Assembly (NCBI GenBank): GCA_020746105.1
Contig: CM036626.1
Coordinates: 13,720,001 to 13,784,000, forward strand
Direction: 5' to 3'
Length of the DNA stretch: 64,000 bases
Source of the DNA: Trogon surrucura
Lineage: Eukaryota > Chordata > Aves > Trogoniformes > Trogonidae
Shown: positions 1-13,200 of the stretch, piece after piece
Layout of the letters: every line of letters begins with the position of its first letter
How positions within the stretch are numbered: the first letter of the stretch is position 1
Translations under genes and position numbers: made by a program
The notes under the pieces: generated by a model
What the model saw: only the letters and a program-made list of their open reading frames with translations
What the model was told of the DNA's origin: nothing
The model's database searches: none

Positions 1-1019
1 AACCTGAGCTCCTGCGGGAGATGGGTGAGCTTTGTGCGGAGACAAGGGAGGTGGCGGCAGCAGGAGGGGAAGTGTGCATGGGCGGGGCTGGGGTGGGCAG
101 ATGGCACTGAGGGGGCCGACTCAAAACCAGCCTGTGCAGCAGCTCAAGAAAAGCAACCAGCTGGGAATTTAGGTAGTTATAATGGGGAAGCAGGTGTGGA
201 CCTTGGGTGAGTTGTAGAGGAGGGAAAGAGAAGAATTTTAGAATAAGAGAGGTGTGTCATAGTTGTTTGGTGTGACACCAAGTCTGTGCTACTTGAGGGT
301 AGGGGGATGCATGGAACTGTCTGCTGTTACCAAGGAATTCATTGAAAGTGTGAAATAAGAGATGAGGAGTTTGCTGGTTTTTGTTGTGCTGATACTGTTT
401 CTGCACTTTAATAAGCACCCTCAAGGATAGCTCCAGCTTGCTGGGAATACCTGCTATTGCAAGAATCACGTGCGCACTTACTTGCATGACGTGATGCCTC
501 TCTCACATGAAATTGCACTTCACCCCCCCTGCAGAAATACCGTCACTTGCCAGTGCAGCTATGGTTAAGGGTCTGTCAACATGTTCTTTGCTTCAGAATA
601 TTTTTTGAAGAGTTTTAACTGTCTTAGATGGTTACTCAGTACAAAAAGTTGGCATGGAATTCTCTAACCAAAAGCAAGTTTTATATTTATTAGTAAATCC
701 ACAAACATGGACTGCTTTCAGTTCTCTAGCACCTCAATTTTTTTCTGTTTCATAAGCTGTCCTCTAAAATGCAGCCTTTTGAAGCTCTACAGTATGTATG
801 TGCTAAACTTATCATAAGAGGTACTACTGCACCAGCGCTTAGTTTTTACGTATGTGTGATTTGTTGTTCGCTATTGCAAGATGTTAACACCAGCCATCGT
901 GTGCTATTCAGTAGCTTTCTGCAGACCCTTAATTCAGTTTTGCTGTTATTTCTGTTTCACTGTGTTTAGCTGCAGTTACGGAGTTCAAAATTTTCAGCTG
1001 CTTCGTTTACTTTTTGCAG
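1..1019 (+). other. DOCK3 intron (3' part), no gene recognised
   Basis: This is sequence upstream of window exon 1. Positions 1-200 are purine/G-rich and the rest is AT-rich. I see no coding exon or clear repeat here. Confidence 0.6.
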
Positions 1020-1212
1020 GCTGCTTTGCTGAACTCCTTCCCCGCTATCTTTGACGAGCTGTTGCAGATGTTCACGGTGCAGGAAGTGGCCGAGTTCGTG
1101 CGGGGCACTCTGGGCAGCATGCCCAGCACAGTGCACATCGGGCAGTCCATGGATGTCGTTAAGCTACAGTCGATCGCACGCACCGTTGACAGCCGCCTCT
1201 TCTCTTTCTCAG
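1020..1212 (+). CDS. DOCK3: DOCK3 window exon 1
   Basis: This is a 193-nt exon starting in phase 0 after tttttgcag, with donor GTAGGG. It encodes [15 protein letters not shown] to SRLFSFS and leaves one base (G) that joins AG of the next exon to make Glu. It belongs to the helical linker between DHR-1 and DHR-2. Confidence 0.95.
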
Positions 1213-4200
1213 GTAGGGCAGCGCTACCTGAGGCTGAGTCTGGCACTAGCTAAGAATAGAAACGGGTTAGGTTTATTTTGCCATTGCTTTGTTGCAAACA
1301 ATTCATTGCTGAATGCTAATAATCTTGGCAATTATTAATCTTGGCGGCATCACTGTTACATAAATCACTGTGGGTGAGTTTCATAAGTTTTCCTGTGGTA
1401 AAAAATGTTTGTAAATCCATCATGGATAAAACGTAAAAGTTGATAAAAGTATGTACATTAACAAATTAAGTCAATTACTAAAACTGCCAAATTTCACTTG
1501 ATACCTTTTATTACTTTTCGGCTGTTGTCATGGATAGGAAAATAACCTCCTTTCCAGCAAGCTTATTGTCTGAGAAACAGATAAAGTTCTGTGAGAAACT
1601 CAGCACATTCTTTTAAAGTATGTTTAATCTTTATATTTTTAACTTATTTTTCTTCAGCTCAGCATACTAGTAATTCTTTAAGAATTAATTGAATGAAAAG
1701 GGTTGAAGATTGTGAGTTTATTTCCATACATAAACATCTTGAATGAAAGAAGTTATTAAGGGCATAGTGGGAGATAAAAAGCACCATTGGGCTTATCTTC
1801 CCCGCAGGGAGGATCTTCAGTTAGCGCACTCAAATTATTCCACTCAGTGCAAGGTGAGAATGATAACAACACAGAATCATGTTTAAACCATCCATAGTAA
1901 TTGTTTATAAACATAATTTTCCTACCACATTTGAAATTCATCTCAATAAATGTGAGTGGCGAGAATGAGTAGGTTAGTCCAAAGGTGGCTCTAAAACAGA
2001 CGGTGAGTTTTATCTAATTACAGTGTTTTGAACTTACTGGTAAGAATATTTGTCATTGCGTGTGCCAGTTCATGGGCAAAAACCTGCTCCTCTTAATAAA
2101 GCCAGGTGTAACCTTGCCCACAGGGTCCTTCCCATTAACCTTCAGTTCTCCTTTACAATGACACTGGCAACTAGTGACGCTCCTAGCTGCTGCACAGCAC
2201 CGTGGCATTTCACCACAGCATCAAAAACCAGAATGCAAGCTTCAGCGTCACACGGCAGCCGTGACCATATAGATGCCACGTCTCCCACCCAGCATAACAG
2301 TAGACCCCTGCCATGCTCCTTCCTGCGGAAGCATGATCCAACACTCCCAGGTCAGCAATCTCTGCCGTGCCTGCCTTGGGAACATGAATCTAGTTTCCAA
2401 AGTTATCTTTTGCCTGCCCACCCTAACTACTCTTCAGCTCTTGCAATTAAAGGAAGATAAATTCTCTTTTTCTTGCCTCCCATGTGGTGATGATTTGTTT
2501 TTCTTCTCTCTGTCCCGTCAGTCTGGTTGCTGACATCTTGCCACTTCTTTTTGCTCTCTCTCTTTTTTTTTTTTTTCTCCCCCCGTTTTGGCTACTGTTT
2601 TCTGCAGATGCTACCTTCTTTAGTAAGACTACAGTTTGTAAGCCAGCTAAAAGAGAAGCATTAGCTGCTTTCCAAGAGGCATATATTGAAGAAGCTCTAT
2701 TAGCTGTGACAATAGAGCTGGAAAGCAACATGAAGTGGGGAAGGGCTTGCATAAAAGAAATCAATATGAGAAAGTATCAGTTCACAACTGTTGCTTCCAA
2801 GCTGAATCACTGTTGAGAATATCATGTATACTGCATTTACGGACTTCTGAAACTAGATGCACTATTCATTCATTAGATGGAGTTCTTAGAAGTGTAGTGT
2901 GCTACCATCTGTACAATAGAAATGGCACCAACTAATCGAACATGCCGTGTATCAGTAGGTTAGTTGGGATACCAAACAGCTGCTGATTGGGATGGCTGAA
3001 ACTTAATTCTCTTTTGGAAGAACCATGTTCTGATTTTCCTTCTTTCAGAGTCCCGGCGCATCCTGCTACCTGTAGTTCTTCACCACATTCACCTTCACTT
3101 ACGACAGCAGAAGGAGCTGCTTATCTGCTCTGGGATCCTCAGTAGTATCTTCTCCATAATCAAGACCAGCTCTTTGGTAATCTGCTGCTTGGGGGGTTTT
3201 TTAATATATTTTTTTTAATTTTACCATTGATTTAGTAAAATGAGGACCAAGGGATTTTTATAGGCTAGTACAGTTTTTCTGAAGTTCTTTTAAAAAAAAG
3301 AAATTCTGGTAACTTCCTGTCAGCAGGAGAACATCTGAAATGAGGGTGTGCTTTTGTGTGAGTGATTCAGAGTATTCTGATTACACAGTGTTCTTGCTGT
3401 TAGGAGGGAAAAAAAAGCACACACATTTACCGAGTTTGACACTGTTTAATTTTCTTTGTACAAGGCCACAACGTAGATGTCAGTGGAGTTTAAAAGCTCT
3501 ACACTGCCCTAGGACTTGCAGTTCTGAAAGAGGCAGTAACTAGCACTTTGTGATTCATGTTCAGAGAATACTCTAAAATTATCCAATCAATGAAATCACA
3601 CTTACTTCTGGAAATCGCTGCTGAGTTTCAACACCCAGCTTTGATGATCATAATACTCTGATCTCAAATAGTAACTTGATCATGCAAAGCAACACTCACA
3701 GGCGGAGGGTGGTGAAGTTTCCCCACCTAATTCTAAAGGAGGAAGTTCGTGGTGCTAAATATAACTCACACCAATGTGTATTTCCAATTGCAAGTTCTGG
3801 TTTTGTGTGGAAGGGATGAGATGAAAGGTATCATGGTAATAAGCTAAGATAATAATGCCATGGAGTAAAGAAAGGTTCCTGACCATAATTTGATCCCATT
3901 GTGTTCTAGAGTGTACGCTGACCTTTGATTATAGATTTACCTTTATGGCTGTGACCCTGAGTGTTTCCATCAGAGACTAATGAGGTAACGCACACACACA
4001 CACTCGGGCATCGTAATAGTAGCTGGTACCCATGAGGAATTTGATGGTACTTCTTTGAACCTCGGTTATGGAGTTGTCTTACCAAAACGAGTTTGTGGTA
4101 TGGCTGACTCAGCAGAATTGTCTTTGCCGATTCGGTTCTGTCCTGTTTCTAACTGTCTGTTTGCTCACCACTTCCTGTAGGAGGGAGATGTCGTGGAGGA

Positions 4201-7200
4201 GGTTGAGATGATGGTGGAGAGCCTCCTGGATGTGCTTTTACAAACTCTGCTTACAATCATGAGTAAATCGCAGTCTCAGGAGGCGGTAAGAGGGCAGCGT
4301 TGCCCGCAGTGCACAGCAGAAATCACTGTTAGTAACTAACAATCAGTTTCTATTTCCTGCTTCTCTAACCTTTGGTTCAGTCCCTCACCACCACCGGCAC
4401 CTCATTATCATCTCTGCTGCATGAATGCCCAGGGCGTTGCCTCTTGCCCTTAATGAGCCACAAATCCATTCCTTCCTCGGTCAGGTCTGCAGGAAACTTT
4501 GTGGATTTCCAGGTTATTTTCTTGTTTGTCTTTACAGCTGCGATTGAGAGTTACCATTCAGAACTTGGTGTGTGTGCTAGCTGGGTAGCTGCCTAGGGCT
4601 CCACCCCTACGTAGGTATCACCAAAGGCTGTGTGAGTAACAGGCTCTGATTCCCAAGACTGAGAATACCATCATGCTTAATGCCCTGGAGAGCTTCTGTC
4701 CAGGTTCACTGATTATTTCATGCAAATGAAACACATCATACTTTTGAAAAAAAAGAAAGAAACAGATCCTAAGTCAAGTGAGCTGTTGTGCCTGATGGGT
4801 GAAGATGGAAGGGCCATGACTTTGGCCAGACTGCCAGTGTAAGCCTAGGGGAAGAAATTCTTTTCTTTGACATGCAGTGGAAGAGCAGAGCAAAAGAACT
4901 ACACTGTTCAGCTTTCTCCTTTCCTGCATTTGTTTCCCTTTTCTATTCTAGCCTATTTTAGTCTATTTTTGCTTGCCCGAGTCTCTAATGCAGCTTTTGC
5001 ACAATGTATGATGTGAAGCTGTTGTACAGAACATCCCTTTCTTTAGATTTGCTTTTTTTCTCAAACAGCTGAAACCTCAGAGGTGTTTTTGGGGCCAGAT
5101 GTACACTAAGGTACACTTCCCACACAGCAGAAAAGGTTGTATCTTTTTGTGTTAGCTCAGATAAAGTAACAAATGGTAGAATCCTAATAAAGAGCAAGGC
5201 ATATAGTAGTTTTCAGATGAATTCTTTGACACAAAACGGCTAGTGCCAAGAAAGGCACTAGCTTGCTAATGTCCAGTAACATCTCAGTTTCCTTTTACTC
5301 CTACCATTCGACTTCCCGTTGTTTACCATGTGCCACCTCACACCTAAGAGCTCACCTTTGTTCTTGATGAAGTTCAGCCCTGTAAAGTTTATTGGAGTGA
5401 CCTGCGTCAAACAAAGCTTCTGGATAGATGCTTGAGCCAATGAGGAAAAAAATATTTGAGTAGACAGTCCAGAGTATAAAAGCTCTTTGTGTTTGTTTCT
5501 GAATTGATATTTCATGGCACAGTGATATGTGGAATCTTACTACATACTGCTTAGAAAGTACTTCGTGTATTTACAAATCAACTGCTTATTGTCATGGGAA
5601 AAAGAAGTGTTGTGCAAAGGACTGGCAGTCAAAAGACATAGTCCTTGCATTCTGGGCACTGCCTTGCTCGCTGTCTTGGACAGATTGCTTAACTTCTCTG
5701 TGCTTTGCTTTCAGATATGTAGAATGGGGGAGCTCATCTTTGGAAAACACTTTGGGATACTGTGGTAACTGGTTAGGGTGCATCTGCTCTGCAGGCCAGA
5801 AATGTAATTGTAGCTCACATGGGCTCACCCAAACTGTATTCAGAATATCTCAGTGGAATGCTGTTAGTACTGTAGCTATGACAGCTCATAACTTGGTGAA
5901 TACTAATAAGCCAAGTATGTACACGATTGCTGACACCTTTTGCAGCCAATACTGATCCCATGCTGTCATGGCGATACTGCTTCAAGTACCTGAGCCAATT
6001 AGTTTAACTAATTCCTGGTATGTCTGCATGAGCTGCAGTCACACCTTTGATACACATAGTATATTAAGAAGCTGAAAAAGGGGATTGTCAAAAACTGCAT
6101 GCTTGGAGGACAATTCATTGATGTCTGTATTAATAATTTTAAGTTATTTTTGTTCAGACTACAACATTGGTTAAAAGACCTTTAAAGCTGGCATCTGTGG
6201 AGAAGCCTCTAAGAGGTGTATTCCTGTGTATTAACAGTAATTCAGGAACTGCCAACGGGCAGAATTTTTAATCTCTGTGCATGTCGGCTTTCCTCTCATA
6301 GGCATCGGGGCCATTTCAGACCCCTCCCTTTATACCTTACCCCAGGCTGAGTTTTATATTTATGAGATTTGAGATTGTCCGAATGAAATAGTTTCTTTAT
6401 TTGGTCAACAGGGAGAATACGTCTCCTGCCTTTTATCTTTGCTTCGTCAGATGTCAGACACTCATTTCCAGCACTTACTGGACAACTTCCAAAGCAAGGA
6501 TGAGCTAAAGGTAGAGCAGAACATCATGTTTGTGGGGTGATTCTCTCAGAGTGGGAGAGCAGAAGGGGGATCTCTCCAGCATTACTTGCTCTGTTCATCC
6601 TTCCCATTCACTGGCACTCTATTCACAGACCATCCTTCCTCTTTCATAATAATAGGTGTTGTGTTAAAGACATTTTAAGATGGCAGTCACTGAATTACCT
6701 TCATCGCAGCAAATAAAGTCCCAAGATACATGTTATTAGATATAAAAGGATACTGTTACTGTACCATGTAGAACATAGAGGAACAGGTTTGGTTTTTTTT
6801 AATACTGTGAATGTAAAGTGAGTTTTTCTATGGTATTTTACTTCATGCTGAAAGAGAATTTCAAGCCTTTTTGGGAATACAGATGTCTCTAGCAGACAAA
6901 ATCTTGGGAAAGCAATAACCTCACTAGTCTACTTGCTGCATACTTCTCATATTTGTGAACATTAATTTAAATTGCAACTCTTCATGAACACCAGGGGTAC
7001 AGACCTCTCTGGTGGGATTTTTGCCACTGACATTTTGAAATAGCTCATCTCAAAACAGCAGAAGCTAACTTCCTATCTCAGCCTCCATGGGAAAGAGGAG
7101 TATCTCAAACTACAGTCTCCTTAAAAGGCAGGAAAATTTAATAACTAAAGACAAGGTTTTCTATAAAATGCTTTTGATTAGCATGACACTCAATAGAATA

Positions 7201-10200
7201 TGGACAATAAGAAGAATGTAATATGACAGGAACTTGTGTTGCCTTAACAAGTGAAATGGGGAAGCAGTGAGAAGTCATCTCAGGGTAGGCTTTCAGCTTC
7301 TAAATATTTCATATAGAGAGGCTGAATAAATCAGGGAGATAAATTTGAGATGATAAAATTCTTAGCTTTAGATTGCTGGGTTCAGTGTATCTCGGGTTGA
7401 TAGTTATCTGAGGTTACTGCCTTTCATGTAACTTTCAAATTGCTCATAGGAAAATGATCATGGTAAATTAATTCATATTAATTTTTAATAGATATTTTTA
7501 AAAGCTATTTAAACTTAAAAGTTCTCATGGCAGACCAGTGAAAAGGATTGTCGTTGAACTGAAATTTCTCTTTACACCTGTAAGAGCAAACACTTGTATC
7601 TCTGATAATGTCAAAATATGTTCCAGGAGTACCACGGAAACTGGAGATTTTATGCCCAATTCTTTTTCCAACTCTCAGTTGACCTAATGAAATACATTAC
7701 TTTTTTTTTCCCCTTCAAATATTGCTGTAATAATATTTCCAATACTTTTTCTCAGATGAAAGGGCATTATGCTCACCTACCACTGTTACATCTGGGCCAA
7801 AAGCGAAGGAACTTGCGATGCTTTACTCTGAGCTCAGCTACTCCGATACTCACCTCCTCCCGCGCCGCCTTAAGGCACAGCGGTGGGACAGATCTGAAGA
7901 AACCTTGCACTGCCACTTTCTGGGCTGTCTTGATTTTGTGTAGAAGAAAAGCAAAACAATAAAACCATAGTTTGCAAAGCCAACAACTTGGCATGTTTTA
8001 TCCTTGTTGTTCTTCGTAGTCATAGAGGTGCAGGTAGTCAAAAAACAGATTTGGGCATTTTTATGGAAAGCAAATCAGCTGAATGTGTTCAAGAGATTTT
8101 TCCGCTGCATGTTGCCAGAAATGGGACTATTTTTAAAAGCATATGTAGGAGTTTTATTCGCTCTGGTTGCATGGTTTTTTTGTCACATTTATGACAGAAG
8201 TGCAAAGAAATTTGGACGGATATATTAATTAAATGAAAGCATAAATAGATGATGGTGATTCCACTATATTTGAAAATAGCTGCAAATAGATACTGGGACT
8301 CTGGATGATAATAGGAGAATTCTTATAGAATGAAGCATGTAAGGAAATTTTTCATCTCACCTTAGAACTTAAGGTGCGAAAGACAGCTGCAACTTACTTA
8401 GTACATACTAAATGCAGACAAAATTAATAGAGTCATATCCCAATATACGTTGTTTTCACTTTTTCAGCTGAGTGGCCTAGTAGCACACCTAGACCTAGAG
8501 CACATTTAGCGTAATTGTTTTTCTTATAAATCAAGAAAATAGATTGATCTGCAGCTACTGGTGATTTTTTTTTTCCCCTATGTAATAGGAGTTCCTTCTG
8601 AAGATTTTCTGTGTATTTCGGAACCTCATGAAAATGAGTGTCTTTCCTCGAGACTGGATGGTAATGAGGTTGCTCACCAGCAAGTAAGTAGAGAAGCAGG
8701 TATAAACGTGTTGACATTCTGTATCAGAATTTTTTCTGCTCAGCTGGGCATTTAAAACCTGTGATGCAGCGTGTTTCATCAGACTGAGATGTGATGATCA
8801 GCACAGGAATTCTGGAGTTCTACTGGGCTTGGGTGTGCAGGTGTTTTGTCAAATTTGTGACATAGGTGCAAAGAAATTTGGACAGATACATTAATTAAAT
8901 GTCTGTCTCTTCCCATAAACATCACTCCCTAACCTACCTAGGAGGAGAACTTAGATATTTTTAGAAAAGGAGGAGCAGAAGACCCTAGCAATGACACCAA
9001 GTGCGTGACAGTTGTTTCTGAATTAAGTTGTCATCTGTCATTTTAATATTTAATTTATCTAATGTTCTTGCTTGTGATGGGTTAAGTACTATGCTGTTTG
9101 GAGTGGCAGCACTGTGATAAACACAGGGAGGCTGGAATTATTTACTGCCTTCTTTAGATAAACTAGCTGTAGAATTAGTAATGGCTGACTGACACAGGAG
9201 GGGTGCCCGTTAGGAGAAGACACCATGGAAGTTTTCCTAAAGGCTGACTGCTAGGCCGAGCTCTGTGAGTTCACCGTGCTCACGAGAACTGAAAGAAATG
9301 GATTTCAGTATTTCGAGCGCAAAGATTAAATGAAGTTCTGTGAGAAAAGAAAAATGAAAGAGTAGTCACCTCAGATGCTGTAGGTTGCACAGTTCCCTCT
9401 GGCATAATTTTGCCATAAATCTTTAGACTGTTAGACCTGTTAAGCTGTGGAACTGGAAGTATGGCTTGCACGTGAATCAGAGATGTGCTGTTTCTTTTGA
9501 TACTGTTGTTGCCTTATCTACATGTTCTTTATTAATTCCTGAATTTATCACACGCCTTGATTGCCTTTCACTGAGGTGTATTTAGCCACCTACAAAAAGA
9601 ATATCAGGGAACCCAGAACTGACAAAATACTCCTAAATACATTAAGTTGAACTGTGAGCCAGATAAAGAACCATTGTATAGCCAAGAATGAAAATAGCTC
9701 AAACTTTGAGTAGCAATTCTGAAAAAAAAAAAAACAAACCAACCACCTTTCTGCTTAAAACAGGAGGCAGATGGAGCTAATACAGCCCAGGCATACAAAA
9801 TAGACAGGATTGTAAATGTTCTTGTGTAAATTCCAAAAGTTAGAATGATGAAAATTCTTAATCTTGTATCACTTAGTTCTAACTGCTCATTAAAACTGAG
9901 AAAGATTGGTGACATCTGTGTGAATCTGGCCGTGATTATGTGAAGAATGCCCATCCCTGTTACATATAGTAAAACCAGCACCACTGTAACATGTTATGCT
10001 GCAGATTCAAATGCTTTTTGTTTTCTTTCTTTTTGTTTTTGACTACAGTATCATAGTTACAACAGTTCAGTACCTGTCTTCTGCACTGCATAAGAATTTC
10101 ACGGAAACGGACTTTGATTTTAAAGTAAGAATTGATACTGAGAAAATGTTATGACATCGTTTTAAACTAGCAGTCCCAAAGAAACAAGAGCCATTTTCTA

Positions 10201-13200
10201 CATTAGCTGACTGTATTTATTATTGGAGTGTCTGTGAAGATGACCTATCTGATAAAAGACAGGAATGTGAATCTGCTGTGGAATTGAGGGGAAACAGAAC
10301 ATGTACACTGTGAGATCTTATGGACTCATGGCTCATAAAATGTCAACTCAGGCAACGCTTTTCCGGAAGTTGGGACATTCATGATCTTCCTCTCCCAGAG
10401 GTCTCTGTTTCTAGTGGCTGATTTAAAGCTCGGAGGAGCACAGCACCTGGGAGAGTGTTTCCCTGTCTGAGGTAGCTGGAAATGGGCAAAGCTACCAGAC
10501 ACGCACCTGGGCACACGTACACGTGCCATGATGGCAAAAGCCTCATTTCTGTGGGCAAACTGACGGAATCACAGGGCTCTTATTCATGATACAGTGTAAT
10601 CTCTGGGGATTTTTGAGGGATCAAATCTGTTGGGCCTACAGAAAAAACAATTTAAGGCTTCACTGAAGTCACCAAGTGTATTAATTTTGAACTCTGGTGC
10701 TAAGAGGAGAGCCCAGTGGCATTACCTTCTAGGGGGTTTTGATTTTAGTTCCTACTAGGTTTTAAATAATCCATTGGTACCTAAAGAGTTTAATAGTCTC
10801 AGTACTTAAGATACAGCTCGATTCAGTTATGTCTTGATTACCAAAAAGAACAGTCTGCTTCTAGATACAATGGAACATATGTCTTGCGACATTTGTTTAA
10901 AACTTGTTCCTCAGAGTGTACTGTTACAAAACTTCCTTCCTGTGTCACAGGTGTGGAACTCTTATTTCAGCCTGGCAGTTTTGTTTATAAACCAGCCAAG
11001 TCTCCAACTAGAAAGTGCCACACCAGCTAAGAGGAAGAAGATTCTGGATAAGTAAGAACCTGTTTTCTTGGGTACCCAGCCCTTTCTGTCACCTCAAAAA
11101 TGAGACTTCTTTTTCTACCACAAGAACCTGTGATTAACTGTGGAACTTGGGATGTGGAAATGCTTGGGAAATAAATAAGTAGAACTCCTTATACAGTGTT
11201 CAGTGATTAGTCGAGTTGTTTGATATTCTTACGTTGACTTAAGTGTGAATTTGATTATTTATTTTTGTAATATCACTGCCTTGCCAGTTTTGGTTCCATT
11301 AGGCAGCCGTCTGTCTCCTCCCTTTCAGATACGGCGATATGAGAGTAATGATGGCCTATGAGCTCTTCAGCATGTGGCAGAACCTGGGTACGTCTCTTCC
11401 TTCTCTGTCCTAACAACTAAAGCCAAAGTAACTCCGAATTTCTGTTTGCATTTTCTTCCACTTTTCTTTTCTTTTTTTTTTCACTTTTTGTGGCATCACA
11501 GAATACTCATTTTCTCCTAAGAGTTATAAAACCAGGAAGCACTTCTCTTTTCCCACCATAATCTCTCTTCTGCACTGTTTCATCATACTTTTTTTTTTTT
11601 TTTTTAATAATACATTCCTATGATCTTGAATGCTTGCTTTATAGATATGTGAGTGGCAGGTTTTGGTTGTTTTGACACATCCGTGACAGTTTTTCACCTA
11701 TTCGCAAATACAAAAATGAGCTTCCCCTGATCCTTTCAACTGTGCTGCAGTCAGGTTCACACGGAGATCTGCTGTTACTCTCTGAATTTTTCTGAAAACC
11801 AAAAATAAAAATTTTCCCAGCTGTAACTAACTTTATAATTTTGTACATGATTCGAAAGCTGAAGTTGTTATGATTCAAAATTATAGAACTATTTGGGTTG
11901 GAAAAGACACTTAAAATCATCGAGTCCAAGATAACACTACCAAGTCCACCGCTAAACAACAGCTGTGGGTGTTTGATAATAAAGCCCAAAAGTGGCACAC
12001 AGTAAAACTTCTTTTTTTGTTGTCTTCAGGTATCTAGTATGTCTAACAAATTCTATGTTACTACTTCAAAAAGAAAAAAAAATAATTAAAAAAACCCCCA
12101 TGTTACAAAATGGGGAAAAGCAGATCTTGTCACAGGTCTCAAAAGGTAAATGGAGATTTTTTCATCTAGGACTTTGGCTCGTAGAAGTGTGCTGCACCAG
12201 TCTTGGCTTTAGGTAATTCGGGATTTTATTAACAGAAGAAGCAGGTAACATCTGTACTGCATCAGAGCAAGTCCAGCTAAGCCAGTGTCCTGTCTCCCTC
12301 AGGGACCAAAAATGAATACCAATGGAAATGTCTGAGGACAAAGGAAGAATGTAGTAGGTTAGAGGAAAATGCAAAAAAGTGTTTGCTGATAGAGATCACA
12401 AATAACACAACATTCTGAGAACAGGTAAAGCATTAAGAGGGCAAAGGAATGATACAAATCAGATCAGATAACCTGATAATGTGGCTGCAAGCAATATACT
12501 CAAAAAGCCAAATATGGACATTTCATTTGTAGGAATATAGGCAGGCGTGCTGTTCAAGAAACAAAGACTACAGCTGTGTCAGGCTGACAGTCAGCTGAAT
12601 GGGAGGTACCTGTAAAATGCCATGAGTAAAAAAGATGCCATAATCTTTGAGGAAATATGTAAGAATCTTGAGTAAGAGGGACAGTATTATGGCCACATTT
12701 TTTTTTCATAAGTGCACTTGATTCTAGAACAGTTTGCCCGGTCCTGCTTTCTACAGCTCAAAAAAAGCCAAAGACAAATTGGACAGGGTGCAGAGAACAG
12801 GCAGGAAGATGACTACAGAAGTAAGAAAATGCCTTATTATAAAATAGTGAGTAAGTCTTGCACAACTGAGATGATAGAGCCAGACTTGATCACAGTTTCT
12901 GTGCACCTGTGTGGAGAATAGAAGGCTCTCCAGTTTAACAGATCAACCACAAAATTATGCTAGACCAATTCAACTGAGAAGTGAGAGGCCCATTTTAGGT
13001 GTGTACATACAGATACTTATCACTGAATGTTGTTCCAAATGTGGCTATTTTGATTTATTCCCTGCGACTGCACAGTAAGCATGCCACAGAAGGGACTGTT
13101 AGCAAAGTGCCTTGGGTGTCTGTGGCTGAGAAGCAAGGCAGTTTGATCCGAAATCAAGGTCAGTTAGGAAACTGAGACTTCAGAGCACTGAGGGCTCTGG

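Noticed and set aside
2484-2816. 110-codon open frame on the + strand after a pyrimidine tract and tgcag, resembling an extra exon
   Set aside because: It shows no DOCK-family match. Exon 1 (1020-1212) joins exon 2 (3049-3176) perfectly by a split Glu codon, and there is no good donor in frame.
8004-8228. 74-codon open frame ending in the repeat at 8181
   Set aside because: Its C-terminal part is the repeat copy A. There is no family resemblance and it lies inside an intron.
9604-9984. 126-codon hydrophobic open frame on the minus strand
   Set aside because: It lies in an AT-rich intron, has a low-complexity stretch (WFVFFFFR) from a poly-A/C tract, shows no domain and lacks promoter context. 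Chance openness is more likely.
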